Source: Bacteroidaceae bacterium
Lineage (GTDB): Bacteria > Bacteroidota > Bacteroidia > Bacteroidales > Bacteroidaceae
Assembly: GCA_017615125.1 (NCBI GenBank)
Contig: JAGAAS010000062.1
Location: forward strand, 1-64,000
Length of the DNA stretch: 64,000 nt
Direction of reading: 5' to 3'
Part shown: positions 1-7,855 of the stretch, one piece after another
Layout of the letters: every line of letters starts with the position of its first letter
Position numbering within the stretch: the stretch's first letter is position 1
Translations under genes and position numbers: made by a program
Notes under the pieces: generated by a model
Database searches by the model: none
Told to the model about the DNA's origin: nothing
Seen by the model: the letters and a program-made list of their open reading frames with translations, nothing else

Positions 1-668
1 GTGTCATCGACTTCAACGACAAGAGCGTGACGGAGAACACACGCGTCAGCTACCCCATCTACCACATCAAGAACATCGTTCGCCCGCAGAGCTCAGGCCC
101 CGCAGCCAAGCAGGTGATCTTCCTCAGCGCCGACGCCTTCGGCGTGCTGCCTCCCGTGAGCATCCTCACGCCCGAGCAGACGAAGTATTACTTCCTCTCT
201 GGCTTCACCGCCAAGCTGGCAGGCACCGAGCGCGGCATCACCGAGCCTACGCCTACCTTCAGCGCCTGCTTCGGACAGGCCTTCCTGGAGCTGCACCCGA
301 CGAAGTATGCCGAGGAGCTCGTGAAGCGTATGGAGCAGAGCGGAGCAAAGGCTTATCTGGTGAACACCGGCTGGAACGGCTCAGGCAAGCGTATCTCCAT
401 CCGCGACACACGCGGCATCATCGACGCCATCCTGAACCACAGCATCGACGAGGCTCCCACGAAGCAGATTCCGTTCTTCAACTTCACCGTGCCTACCAAG
501 CTCGAGGGTGTTGACACCGGAATCCTCGACCCGCGCGACACCTACGCCGATCCCGCACAGTGGGAAGAAAAGGCCAAGGATCTCGCAAGCCGCTTCATCA
601 AGAACTTCCACAAGTACGAGAGCAACGAAGCAGGCAAGGCACTCGTAGCCGCAGGACCGCAGCTCTAA
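1..668 (+). CDS. pckA: Phosphoenolpyruvate carboxykinase (ATP), 3' part
   Basis: C-terminal part of the ATP-dependent enzyme that interconverts oxaloacetate plus ATP with PEP, CO2 and ADP in the cytoplasm. The start lies left of the window; the open frame enters at base 3 and gives about 220 of the usual 530-540 residues. Diagnostic stretches are [48 protein letters not shown] and NTGWNG, with the family's normal end AAGPQL. In gut Bacteroidales this enzyme usually runs in the carboxylating direction on the succinate route. A hairpin terminator follows at 687-767, so it ends its own transcript. Identity is secure. Confidence 0.96.
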   Translation, partial: VIDFNDKSVTENTRVSYPIYHIKNIVRPQSSGPAAKQVIFLSADAFGVLPPVSILTPEQTKYYFLSGFTAKLAGTERGITEPTPTFSACFGQAFLELHPTKYAEELVKRMEQSGAKAYLVNTGWNGSGKRISIRDTRGIIDAILNHSIDEAPTKQIPFFNFTVPTKLEGVDTGILDPRDTYADPAQWEEKAKDLASRFIKNFHKYESNEAGKALVAAGPQL

Positions 669-686
669 GAGTGTTCTGAGTAAAAG

Positions 687-767
687 TTAGGGATTGGGGA
701 TTAGGGTTTTCACAACAGCGCAGCTTGTCTGCCACTCTAATCCTCAATCTCTAATTTATTTTTATTT
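687..767 (+). terminator. Rho-independent terminator after pckA
   Basis: An 18-base arm at 687-704 pairs with 737-754; the only two non-Watson-Crick positions are G-T wobbles. The second arm is followed by a T-rich run. It separates pckA from the GH78 gene. Confidence 0.75.
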
Positions 768-784
768 CTAAAAAGGCTAATATC

Positions 785-3376
785 ATGAAAATCAAAAGAC
801 TCATAAAGAATACAACCCTTGCCCTCACAGCCATCTTGGCAGCCCTGGGCTGCGGAGCACCCGAGAAAGGACCTGTGGGCGAGCGCACCGATGCCCTTGA
901 CAACAGTATCTGGGAGCAGTCGGAATGGATCTCCGCTGCCGACGCCGAAGTGGTGACAGGAACCATCCGCGACGGAAGCCGAGCTGCCGACGGTGCCAGC
1001 TGGTTCGTCAGCACCGTAAAGAACGAGAAGAAAGTGGTCTCTGCCAAGTGGATGACCTGCGGATTGGGCGTCTACGACCTCTACGTCAACGGGCAGCTCG
1101 TGGGCAACGAGGTGCTGAAGCCCGGCTTCACACATCCCTTCAAGACACGCCGCTCCTTCACCTACGACATCACGAAAGCCTTCGCGCTGAAAGCTGGCAA
1201 GGAGAACATCCTCGCTGCACAGGTGACACCCGGCTGGTGGGGCGACAAGATCGTAACCCCTGGAGGCAACGAGGGTATGATAGGCAAGAAGTGCGCCTTC
1301 CGAGGCGTGCTCGAGCTAACCTATGCCGACGGCAGCAAAGCACTCTACGGCACCGACACTGAGCATTGGTTGGCGGGCGTAGCAGGACCTGTGAAGCATG
1401 CGGCCATCTTCGACGGCGAGGACTACGATGCACGCGAGCCGATGGGATATGAAAACATGGACCTGCTCTCCACACCCGAGGTGAACACCGAGTTCACGGG
1501 TGAGATTCTCCCCTCGAACGGAGCTGAGATCTACATGCGTACCGACCTCGCGCTGGCTCCCGTGAAAGCGTATGTGTGGCAGGGCGTCACGGGTAACACC
1601 GACGACGAGTACGGCACCATCAACATCCTGCGCGAATACACCCTCGGAACTCCGATGACGCTGAACCCCGATGAAACACTCGTCATCGACTTCGGACAGA
1701 ACTGCGCGGGCGTGCCCTCCTTCGTCTTCAAGGCAGCAGAGGGAACGACGCTCACCTGCCTGCCTGCCGAGCTTCTCAACGACGGCAACGGCGCCAAGAG
1801 CCGCGGGATGGACGGCCCGGAGGGGAGCTGTCACCGCACCAACCTACGTATTCCCGACACGGGCATGATACTGAACTACACCTTCGCCAACGACAGGGGT
1901 TTCGTATCGTTCTGCCCGCGCAGCACCTTCTTCGGATACCGCTTCGTCTCCATCACAGCTACCGATGAGGTGACCTTCCGCTCCATCCACACCATTCCCG
2001 TCACCTCCATTGCGAAAAACCTTGAAACAGGCTCCATCACAACAGGTAGCGATGATGTGAACAAGCTTATCTCCAACACCGTGTGGGGACAGCGCTCAAA
2101 CTATCTCTCGGTACCCACCGACTGCCCGCAGCGCAATGAGCGACTGGGATGGACAGCCGACACGCAGGTGTTCACCGAAACAGGAACGTTCTTCGCCAAT
2201 ACGTCGGGATTCTTCCACAAGTGGATGCGCGACATGATGGACACGCAGAGCGAGCTGGGCGGATTCCCCGGTGTAGCTCCTCTGGGACAATACGGCAACG
2301 AGATGATGCGCCTGGGATGGGCTGACGCAGGCATCATCGTGCCCTTGACCATCTGGAAGCAGTTTGGTGACACGCAAATCGTGGACGAGACGTGGAACTC
2401 AATGGAGCGCTTCATGACGTGGGTGAACGACACCAAGTACAGCCATCAGGCACACCTCGCCGAGAACGGCAACTACCAGTGGGCCGACTGGCTGAGCTAC
2501 GAGCCGATGGAGAGCTGCAGCGGGCGTAGCCACGGGCACGACAAAGACGGACATTGGGGTCCGCTTCCCGAGACGGTAGAGTACTGGAACTACCTGAGTG
2601 CCTCGTACTGGGCAATCGATGCCAGCATGATGCGCGATATGGCTGCTGCTACTGGACGAGATGCCAGCAAGTACGAAACGATGGTTAACGAAGCCAAGGT
2701 TTACATCAAGGAAACGTTCCTCAACGAGAACGGCACCTTCAAGGTGGACATCCTCAACACTATGCAGACGCCTGCCCTCTTCGCGCTGAAGAACGGAGTC
2801 GTGGAGGGTGAAGCAAAAGAGAATATGCTCGCTCGCCTGCGCGCTAACTTCGCAGAGCACGACGGCTGCCTGCAGACAGGATTCCTCGGCACTTCCATCC
2901 TCATGAACACGCTCACGGAGAATGGGTTGGCCGACATCGCCTGGGACCTCCTCTTTCAGCACAAGAACCCCAGCTGGCTCTACTCCATCGACAACGGCGC
3001 CACCACCATCTGGGAGCGTTGGAACAGCTACACCCTCGAGAACGGTATGGGCCCTGCAGGCATGAACAGCTTCAACCACTACGCCTACGGCAGCGTGTGC
3101 CAATGGATTTGGGAAACGGTAGCAGGCATCGCTGCCGACACAGCCGAGCCCGGATTCAAGCATATCATCATGCGCCCCGTTCCCGACAAACGGCTGGGAT
3201 TCGTGAAAGCCGAGTACAAATCAGCTGCCGGAACCATCAAGAGCGAATGGAAATTCGAAGGCGACAAGTGGATTTGGAACTTCACCATCCCCGAAGGTGC
3301 CACAGCTTCTGTCACCCTCCCAGGAGAAACCGACGCCAAAGAATATACGGCAGGAACCTATATGGTGGAGAAATAA
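785..3376 (+). CDS. Alpha-L-rhamnosidase, GH78 lipoprotein
   Basis: 863-residue exported glycosidase that would release alpha-L-rhamnose from plant polymers such as rhamnogalacturonan or from rhamnosylated glycosides. A signal peptide ends at a lipobox-like ALGC (Cys about 23), so it is probably membrane anchored. N-terminal beta domains span about 35-400, the (alpha/alpha)6 catalytic domain about 420-765, and a C-terminal beta domain follows. The GH78 acid-rich motif DCPQRNERLGWTADTQ lies near residue 446, and TIWERW near 743 carries the expected general base. It is not next to the pectin locus genes (about 4 kb away) but fits the same diet. Terminator-like repeat A follows. No promoter with a good -7 box was seen, so its regulation is open. 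Confidence 0.93.
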   Translation: MKIKRLIKNTTLALTAILAALGCGAPEKGPVGERTDALDNSIWEQSEWISAADAEVVTGTIRDGSRAADGASWFVSTVKNEKKVVSAKWMTCGLGVYDLYVNGQLVGNEVLKPGFTHPFKTRRSFTYDITKAFALKAGKENILAAQVTPGWWGDKIVTPGGNEGMIGKKCAFRGVLELTYADGSKALYGTDTEHWLAGVAGPVKHAAIFDGEDYDAREPMGYENMDLLSTPEVNTEFTGEILPSNGAEIYMRTDLALAPVKAYVWQGVTGNTDDEYGTINILREYTLGTPMTLNPDETLVIDFGQNCAGVPSFVFKAAEGTTLTCLPAELLNDGNGAKSRGMDGPEGSCHRTNLRIPDTGMILNYTFANDRGFVSFCPRSTFFGYRFVSITATDEVTFRSIHTIPVTSIAKNLETGSITTGSDDVNKLISNTVWGQRSNYLSVPTDCPQRNERLGWTADTQVFTETGTFFANTSGFFHKWMRDMMDTQSELGGFPGVAPLGQYGNEMMRLGWADAGIIVPLTIWKQFGDTQIVDETWNSMERFMTWVNDTKYSHQAHLAENGNYQWADWLSYEPMESCSGRSHGHDKDGHWGPLPETVEYWNYLSASYWAIDASMMRDMAAATGRDASKYETMVNEAKVYIKETFLNENGTFKVDILNTMQTPALFALKNGVVEGEAKENMLARLRANFAEHDGCLQTGFLGTSILMNTLTENGLADIAWDLLFQHKNPSWLYSIDNGATTIWERWNSYTLENGMGPAGMNSFNHYAYGSVCQWIWETVAGIAADTAEPGFKHIIMRPVPDKRLGFVKAEYKSAAGTIKSEWKFEGDKWIWNFTIPEGATASVTLPGETDAKEYTAGTYMVEK

Positions 3377-3401
3377 GAGAGTTCCCGCTTGACTTTCCTG
3401 A

Positions 3402-3496
3402 GGAGAAGGGAAAAACTGAGGTTCTTTATCGAAATCAGTTTTTCCCTTCTTCTTTTTGTCTGCTTCTTTCTTCATCTCGCGAGATTACTTCTCCAT
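3402..3496. repeat. Modular intergenic repeat, copy A (divergent)
   Basis: Contains the GAGAAGGGAAAAA / TTTTTCCCTTCT arms and the downstream CTTCTTTCTTCATCTCGCGAGAT...CTTCTCCAT module seen in the other copies, but without the A6T7 core. It is the most divergent member of the family. Confidence 0.6.
3404..3450 (+). terminator. Hairpin after the GH78 gene
   Basis: A perfect 16-base inverted repeat (3404-3419 with 3435-3450) with a 15-base loop lies 28 bases after the stop and is followed by TCTTTTTG. It also forms the left part of repeat copy A. Confidence 0.7.
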
Positions 3497-3842
3497 CTTA
3501 CTCGCTTCCTTTTTCCGCACGCGGGGAGAAGAAGTGGAGAAAGAGTGCTTGCAATGACTGCTGAGAAAAAAGAAGAGTGCTACTTCACAGTAACACTCTC
3601 CAAGTGATTGCTTAACCCAACAATCGAAATCCGGATTATTCAATTACTAACAATATGTTTGTACCTGAATTCTTTTTATGAGGAGGACGATGTTCATTTC
3701 GTTCATCGCCCAAGGTCTGCTTGACTGATTCGCGCTCCATTCATAAGGAAGGAGGGTTCTCTCTCCTCTCTGAGGGTAAGAGGAGGATAGAAGATAGCCT
3801 TTTTGGCTACTTCTGCGAAACAACAGCGAGGCTGTCAAGGCA
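3497..3842. other. Gene-free spacer
   Basis: About 345 bases between repeat A and the end of the leftward DUF4488-like gene. Short open frames exist on both strands but none has a credible start region, codon bias or recognisable product. No RNA gene was seen. Confidence 0.5.
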
Positions 3843-4349
3843 TCAAGGCTTCTTGAACACCTTTTGCTTGAAGAACTGTTGAACATCTTCGGGAGCGTTC
3901 TGCTGCTTGCATCGTTCCACGATGTAGCGAATGACCTCTGCAGGCATCTCCGTTTGCTTCACCCACGCTTCCGTGCGATTCATCCAACGCCCTTGAAAGT
4001 GTGTCTTATCCGTTAACTTCATATCGGAGGGACCAACGGCGGGACGGCCCATCTCGCTGTAAACTCCATCCTTGAAACTATAGGTCCCGTACTCATGAGG
4101 CATTATAACCAGCTGCCCCCCTTTACTTAACCCAATCTCAGCACAGGCATACTCCCCGTCGGCACCGTAGTACTTGAACGAGGAATACGAATTCGCCGCA
4201 CCACAATCAATCTTCTTCTCCCCGTCGTACTGCATCCATTCAAGTGTCCAAGCGCCGATAAGTTCCTTGTCGGCTACGGTTTTTGTCTGGGCGCTCATCC
4301 AATTAGTGCACATCAGCACCATAATCACAGTAAATAACATCTTTTTCAT
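3843..4349 (-). CDS. Small secreted DUF4488-like protein
   Basis: 168-residue exported protein with signal peptide 1-20 (cleavage after SAQ) and a lipocalin-like domain. It contains IGAWTLEWMQY near residue 30, a pattern typical of Bacteroidales DUF4488-type proteins; the biochemical role is unknown. The same pattern (QGAWVLKQLQY) opens the outer domain of the regulator encoded next to it at 4491-5537, so the two are probably paralogous domains. The residues align over about 60 positions by eye. A -7 box at 4399-4406 gives this gene its own promoter. A stand-alone ligand-binding partner of the regulator is possible but unproven. Confidence 0.7.
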   Translation of the reverse strand: MKKMLFTVIMVLMCTNWMSAQTKTVADKELIGAWTLEWMQYDGEKKIDCGAANSYSSFKYYGADGEYACAEIGLSKGGQLVIMPHEYGTYSFKDGVYSEMGRPAVGPSDMKLTDKTHFQGRWMNRTEAWVKQTEMPAEVIRYIVERCKQQNAPEDVQQFFKQKVFKKP

Positions 4350-4398
4350 AAGGCTTTGTTTTTTAGAGATTCAACATTGTTTTTAATTGTTTCGCCGA

Positions 4399-4406
4399 CA
4401 AAGATA
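4399..4406 (-). promoter_or_regulatory. -7 box TATCTTTG for the DUF4488-like gene
   Basis: Read on the minus strand, TATCTTTG matches the Bacteroidota consensus TAnnTTTG and lies 50 bases upstream of the start. Confidence 0.6.
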
Positions 4407-4490
4407 GAGCCCCCTCCTAGCTGTGCCAAGAATTCTTGTTTGCATCTGTTTTGCATTTGACGTGCAAACACTTTGCACTCTTGCTCATGC

Positions 4491-5537
4491 CTACATTGAA
4501 AGAATGAAATCGTCCCATTCGCGAGTGCTTCCTTTCCGCCCGAACACCTTCTTATACAGTCGGCTGCGCACGGTGCTGATAGTGCTGGCTTCGCGGATGA
4601 GCACGGAAGCGATGTCGGATGGAGGGATGCGCAGCTTGATGAGGAGGCACACTTGATATTCCAGTTCCGACATCGGATAAAGACTGCGCAACTGGCTGGT
4701 GAAGCCAGGGTAGACTTTCTTCAGCTGCTCCTCGATGTCAGCCCAGTCAGGCTCCTTCAGCCGCTGCCCCGTAGAAATACGTTTCTGGAGATGGACATAG
4801 GCTTCGGAAGTAAAGAAGTCGTTCTCCATCGTTTTCACTGCCTCCTTGACTCCTTGGGAGCGATTTTCCTGCACCTCAAGGATTTGCTGCAGCTGAAGAT
4901 ACAACTGCCGTTTGGCTCTATGAGCGGCAACAGCAAGGTTGGTGATAATCATCACCACAAGCAAGCCGAGGGCAAGCAGGTAGCTAAACCATTGGAGCTT
5001 TCTCTCTTGCTGCCGCTCTTTCGACGAAAGCACGTAACGGTTCAAAACACCTTTCTTCATGTTTTCTTCTTCTCGGGAAACGATGTCACAAATCTCTGCT
5101 CCCCATTCTCGGTAGATGTCGTCGGCTTGCTCATACTTGTACAGAATGCCGTTTCGCTGAACGACGAGCAAGGGAGAAGCAGAAAAGGAATCGCCCTCAT
5201 GACAGAAATATAAGGGGCGCGGTTTTTCTTTTTCGAGATAGAGCAGTTGGTCGCCTCCTTTATTTATCAGCGTAACGTCAGACTTTGCATTCGGAACGAT
5301 AACCAAGCCTGTAGGAGTCGTTGAAAGCCTACATTCATACACCACGCTGTCACCCTCATAAATGGTGCAAAACGTTTCGTCGCCCTGCGCTGACTTTTCT
5401 GCCTTGTCACCAGAAGCATATTGCAACTGTTTCAGTACCCAAGCTCCCTGCAGGACAAACTGTTGCTCCTTTTCGCGTTTTTCACCACAGGAAGACAGCA
5501 AAAGGACAGGCAGCAGCAATAGAAAAATCTTTCTCAT
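4491..5537 (-). CDS. Membrane-spanning LuxR-type one-component regulator
   Basis: 348 residues that read as a sensor, one membrane helix and a DNA-binding tail. Residues 1-17 are a signal peptide with a lipobox (LLLSSC); about 25-110 is a DUF4488-like domain; about 180-204 (WFSYLLALGLLVVMIITNLA) is a membrane segment; then a coiled region; the last 60 residues (PMSELEYQVCLLIKLRIPPSDIA... RSRLYKKVFG... WDDFIL) are the Bacteroidetes LuxR/sigma-region-4-like helix-turn-helix. Family members usually have TPR repeats outside; here a lipocalin-like domain replaces them. It could carry a periplasmic signal straight to DNA. Targets are unknown; the adjacent small paralogue is a natural candidate. Lipid attachment together with a membrane helix is unusual. 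Confidence 0.8.
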   Translation of the reverse strand: MRKIFLLLLPVLLLSSCGEKREKEQQFVLQGAWVLKQLQYASGDKAEKSAQGDETFCTIYEGDSVVYECRLSTTPTGLVIVPNAKSDVTLINKGGDQLLYLEKEKPRPLYFCHEGDSFSASPLLVVQRNGILYKYEQADDIYREWGAEICDIVSREEENMKKGVLNRYVLSSKERQQERKLQWFSYLLALGLLVVMIITNLAVAAHRAKRQLYLQLQQILEVQENRSQGVKEAVKTMENDFFTSEAYVHLQKRISTGQRLKEPDWADIEEQLKKVYPGFTSQLRSLYPMSELEYQVCLLIKLRIPPSDIASVLIREASTISTVRSRLYKKVFGRKGSTREWDDFILSM

Positions 5538-5602
5538 CGTTTTTTACAAGTTTTATAGTGCACTCTTCTTTGAGAGCAAATTGACTGCTCTGTTTTCGTG
5601 AG

Positions 5603-5610
5603 CAAATATA
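5603..5610 (-). promoter_or_regulatory. -7 box TATATTTG for the LuxR-type regulator
   Basis: Minus-strand TATATTTG, 66 bases upstream of the regulator's start. No clear -33 TTTG. Confidence 0.5.
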
Positions 5611-5702
5611 TTGTTATTCTCCCTTAAAAACCCTGATAATAGTTTGCATTTTATTTGCACGTGGGACTTCAGACTTCTTTTTTTAAAAAAAACAAGCAAA
5701 AA

Positions 5703-5735
5703 TTTGTCCGTATCGGAAAAAACCCGTTACTTTGC
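5703..5735 (+). promoter_or_regulatory. Promoter upstream of tRNA-Thr
   Basis: TTTG at 5703-5706 and TACTTTG at 5728-5734 are separated by 21 bases, close to normal Bacteroidota -33/-7 spacing. A transcript starting near 5742 would carry about 100 bases before tRNA-Thr. Confidence 0.5.
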
Positions 5736-5839
5736 AGCGGGTAAGTCCTATCCGGCCAGCTCCCTGCGAATCCTCCAGGGCTTGATCGCAGCAAAGGTAG
5801 TTTGGTTGTAGCGGCGCGATATAGATCGCTTACCCACCT
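5736..5839 (+). other. Structured leader before tRNA-Thr
   Basis: No coding region. GGGTAAG at 5739-5745 is an exact complement of CTTACCC at 5829-5835, with smaller internal hairpins (CCCTG/CAGGG, GCGAT/ATCGC). It may be a processed leader or a small RNA; it matches no RNA family I recognise. A minus-strand TACCTTTG also lies inside it. Confidence 0.35.
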
Positions 5840-5913
5840 GCCTCTTTAGCTCAGTTGGCCAGAGCACATGATTTGTAATCTTGGGGTCGTTGGTTCGAAT
5901 CCGACAAGAGGCT
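5840..5913 (+). tRNA. tRNA-Thr (anticodon UGU)
   Basis: Complete cloverleaf: acceptor GCCTCTT pairs with AAGAGGC, D arm GCTC...GAGC, anticodon loop TTTGTAA with TGT at 5874-5876, and T arm GTTGG/CCGAC with loop TTCGAAT. CCA is not encoded. Confidence 0.95.
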
Positions 5914-6021
5914 CAAAAAAAGCAAGTCGTGAGACTCCTTCCCCGCGTTGGGGGTAAAACCCCGACATCATTAGGTTATTTCATAGTATTTTAATTAAAG
6001 TTAATAAGTTTGTGTTTTTAA

Positions 6022-6063
6022 TTGTGGCGTAGCCTGCGAAGGTAGCGCCACAAGTTTTTTTCT
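6022..6063 (+). terminator. Terminator downstream of tRNA-Thr
   Basis: TTGTGGCG at 6022-6029 pairs with CGCCACAA at 6046-6053 and is followed by a T7 run. It lies 110 bases after tRNA-Thr, so the tRNA transcript would include an unexplained spacer holding a second hairpin (GGGG/CCCC near 5956). Confidence 0.65.
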
Positions 6064-6108
6064 AATAGGAAAAGAAAGGGATTCCTGAACTTCCCAACGC
6101 GAAGGCCA

Positions 6109-7632
6109 TTATTTTTCCCAGCCCTTGAAGATCTCAGGACCATAGATATTTTCCTCGCCAGCATGCAGGGGAGACCAAAGCTGGGAAACAAACGGATTGC
6201 CTTTTGCCAGCCTGTCCCACTCCCAAGGATGAGGGGCAGGAGAAGAAGCATAGGGATAAGGGAAACACTCAGGGCACCAATGTCCCCCAAGCAGCACCTG
6301 ACGCGGGGAAGCTTGGAACGTATGCCCTTCGGCACAACGCCACTCAAGAGGAGTATCAACATCGCCCTGCTGCATAGAAACAGAAAGGCAGTCACCTCCG
6401 CGAAAAGCTGCCGCCTGCTGCATATCCGCAAGGGATAGCTCCTCAAGCCGTTTGGATTCGTCGTACCCGTGATGAAGGACGACAGGCTTCTTGCTCAGGG
6501 CAGCATATTGCAGATGTTTCCAGTCGGGAATGGCTTCGTAAGCCTCAAGAGAGCCGTAGAAAGCATGGATGCGAGGCTCGACACGATGCCGAATCCACCA
6601 CTGTGTTCCGTGCTCCCGCGTGTTTGCCAAATGCCGCATGATACCTTTTATTATATGTGGGAACAGCCGAGCAACGTGAGTCTTGGCAGCAAAACGCAGC
6701 GGGAGAGACAGAGAATGCGACTTCGCCAGTTGCTTGAAGTACTCCTCTACAGGAATGTTGGCGCGGAAGTGAAGGTAGTCTTCCAGCTTGTCTGCATCGA
6801 GATACCACATCCCATGAAAATTGCGCGTCGCAAACCAACGGGGCTCGAAGATGCGCTCGGGGCGCGGGCAGCCGACAGCCTTCAGCAGGAGGCACTCAAA
6901 CTCATAGTTGGAGAGCCGATACGAAGCGCCGGAGCTGATATTATAAAAATTGTTCCAGAAGTCGTCAGGCACATCAGGGCGGCATACTCGCTCCAGGAGA
7001 CGCCCGCTATCTTCCACCGTAGCCCACTCCAGCACGCCCCTCAGAGGAACGTGAAACATAATGGGATCGAAGTTCGACAAGATGCCCGGATAAAGGATGC
7101 CCGGCTGCCGAAGGCTCACCCAGCGCCGAATGGGATAGTCGGAGAGGATTCGCTCCGCCATCACCTTCGTAACTCCGTAATGATCGTAGGGACTCACACA
7201 AAGCGGGTCTCCCGCCCTGCCCCAATGGAAAGGTTCGCGCCTGTCGCCCATCTGAGCCACGCTGCTGATGTAGACAACCTTCGGCTGCCTCTCTTCAGGT
7301 TGGGCAAGAACGGCACGACGGATGTTCTCAGCAGCAGAGAGGTTGACACGACGGGTAGCCTCAGGACAATAATCGGCACGAGGAGAAACCATTCCGCCCA
7401 CATGAAGCACGACATCGGAGCCTGTAACACCTTTGAGAACGTCTTCATAACGCGTCAAGTCGCCCCACACTATCTCCACCTTGCCGGAGAGCGGGCTCAG
7501 CATCTCCCGGTTCTTCTTGCTGGGACGCACAAGGATTCGCAGACGATACCTGTCAGGAAACCGGAGTATCTCCTGCATCCCCTGCCAACCCATCGTGCCT
7601 GTGGCACCCGTAAGAAAAACCGTCGTCATCAT
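6109..7632 (-). CDS. NAD(P)-dependent epimerase/dehydratase with zinc-ribbon tail
   Basis: 507-residue extended SDR enzyme. The Rossmann motif GATGTMG sits at 9-15, and the active-site YxxxK (HYGVTK) near residue 152-156 follows an ISSVAQMG serine strand. The nearest well-known relatives are NAD-dependent nucleotide-sugar epimerases; the substrate cannot be read from sequence. It is about 170 residues longer than a usual epimerase. The extra C-terminal part holds WRCAEGHTF (about 428) and WCPEC (about 451), a CxxxH...CxxC set like treble-clef or zinc-ribbon domains. It has its own promoter at 7657-7664. It is not obviously part of the pectin locus. Confidence 0.85.
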   Translation of the reverse strand: MMTTVFLTGATGTMGWQGMQEILRFPDRYRLRILVRPSKKNREMLSPLSGKVEIVWGDLTRYEDVLKGVTGSDVVLHVGGMVSPRADYCPEATRRVNLSAAENIRRAVLAQPEERQPKVVYISSVAQMGDRREPFHWGRAGDPLCVSPYDHYGVTKVMAERILSDYPIRRWVSLRQPGILYPGILSNFDPIMFHVPLRGVLEWATVEDSGRLLERVCRPDVPDDFWNNFYNISSGASYRLSNYEFECLLLKAVGCPRPERIFEPRWFATRNFHGMWYLDADKLEDYLHFRANIPVEEYFKQLAKSHSLSLPLRFAAKTHVARLFPHIIKGIMRHLANTREHGTQWWIRHRVEPRIHAFYGSLEAYEAIPDWKHLQYAALSKKPVVLHHGYDESKRLEELSLADMQQAAAFRGGDCLSVSMQQGDVDTPLEWRCAEGHTFQASPRQVLLGGHWCPECFPYPYASSPAPHPWEWDRLAKGNPFVSQLWSPLHAGEENIYGPEIFKGWEK

Positions 7633-7656
7633 ACCTTGCCGTCAAACAACTTTCTG

Positions 7657-7664
7657 CAAAGATA
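7657..7664 (-). promoter_or_regulatory. -7 box TATCTTTG for the epimerase gene
   Basis: Minus-strand TATCTTTG, 25 bases upstream of the start codon. Confidence 0.65.
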
Positions 7665-7754
7665 TGGATATCTACGGATAACTCAAATTGCGGAATTATT
7701 TTATTTTCCAGTTTCTCTTCTTTGCCTGCATTTTTTCGGGCATAAGGGAGACAT

Positions 7755-7855
7755 CTTTTTCCCTTCTCGAAAAAAATTTATGGAGAAGGGAAAAAATTTT
7801 TTTCTTTCTACATCTCGCCGGCTTCTTTCTTCATACGGCGAGATTCCTTCTCCAT
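7755..7855. repeat. Modular intergenic repeat, copy B
   Basis: Order in plus reading: CCCTTCTC, 13-base spacer, GAGAAGGG, A6T7, CTTTCTACATCTCGCC, then GGCGAGATTCCTTCTCCATA. There are two perfect 8-base hairpins (CCCTTCTC/GAGAAGGG and ATCTCGCC/GGCGAGAT). It overlaps the last 16 codons of the sialidase-fold gene and supplies its stop. Confidence 0.8.

Noticed and set aside
5736-5839. Leader of tRNA-Thr considered as SRP RNA or 6S RNA
   Set aside because: No conserved SRP apical loop (GGAA/AGCAG) and no 6S-like open-bubble structure could be seen on either strand.
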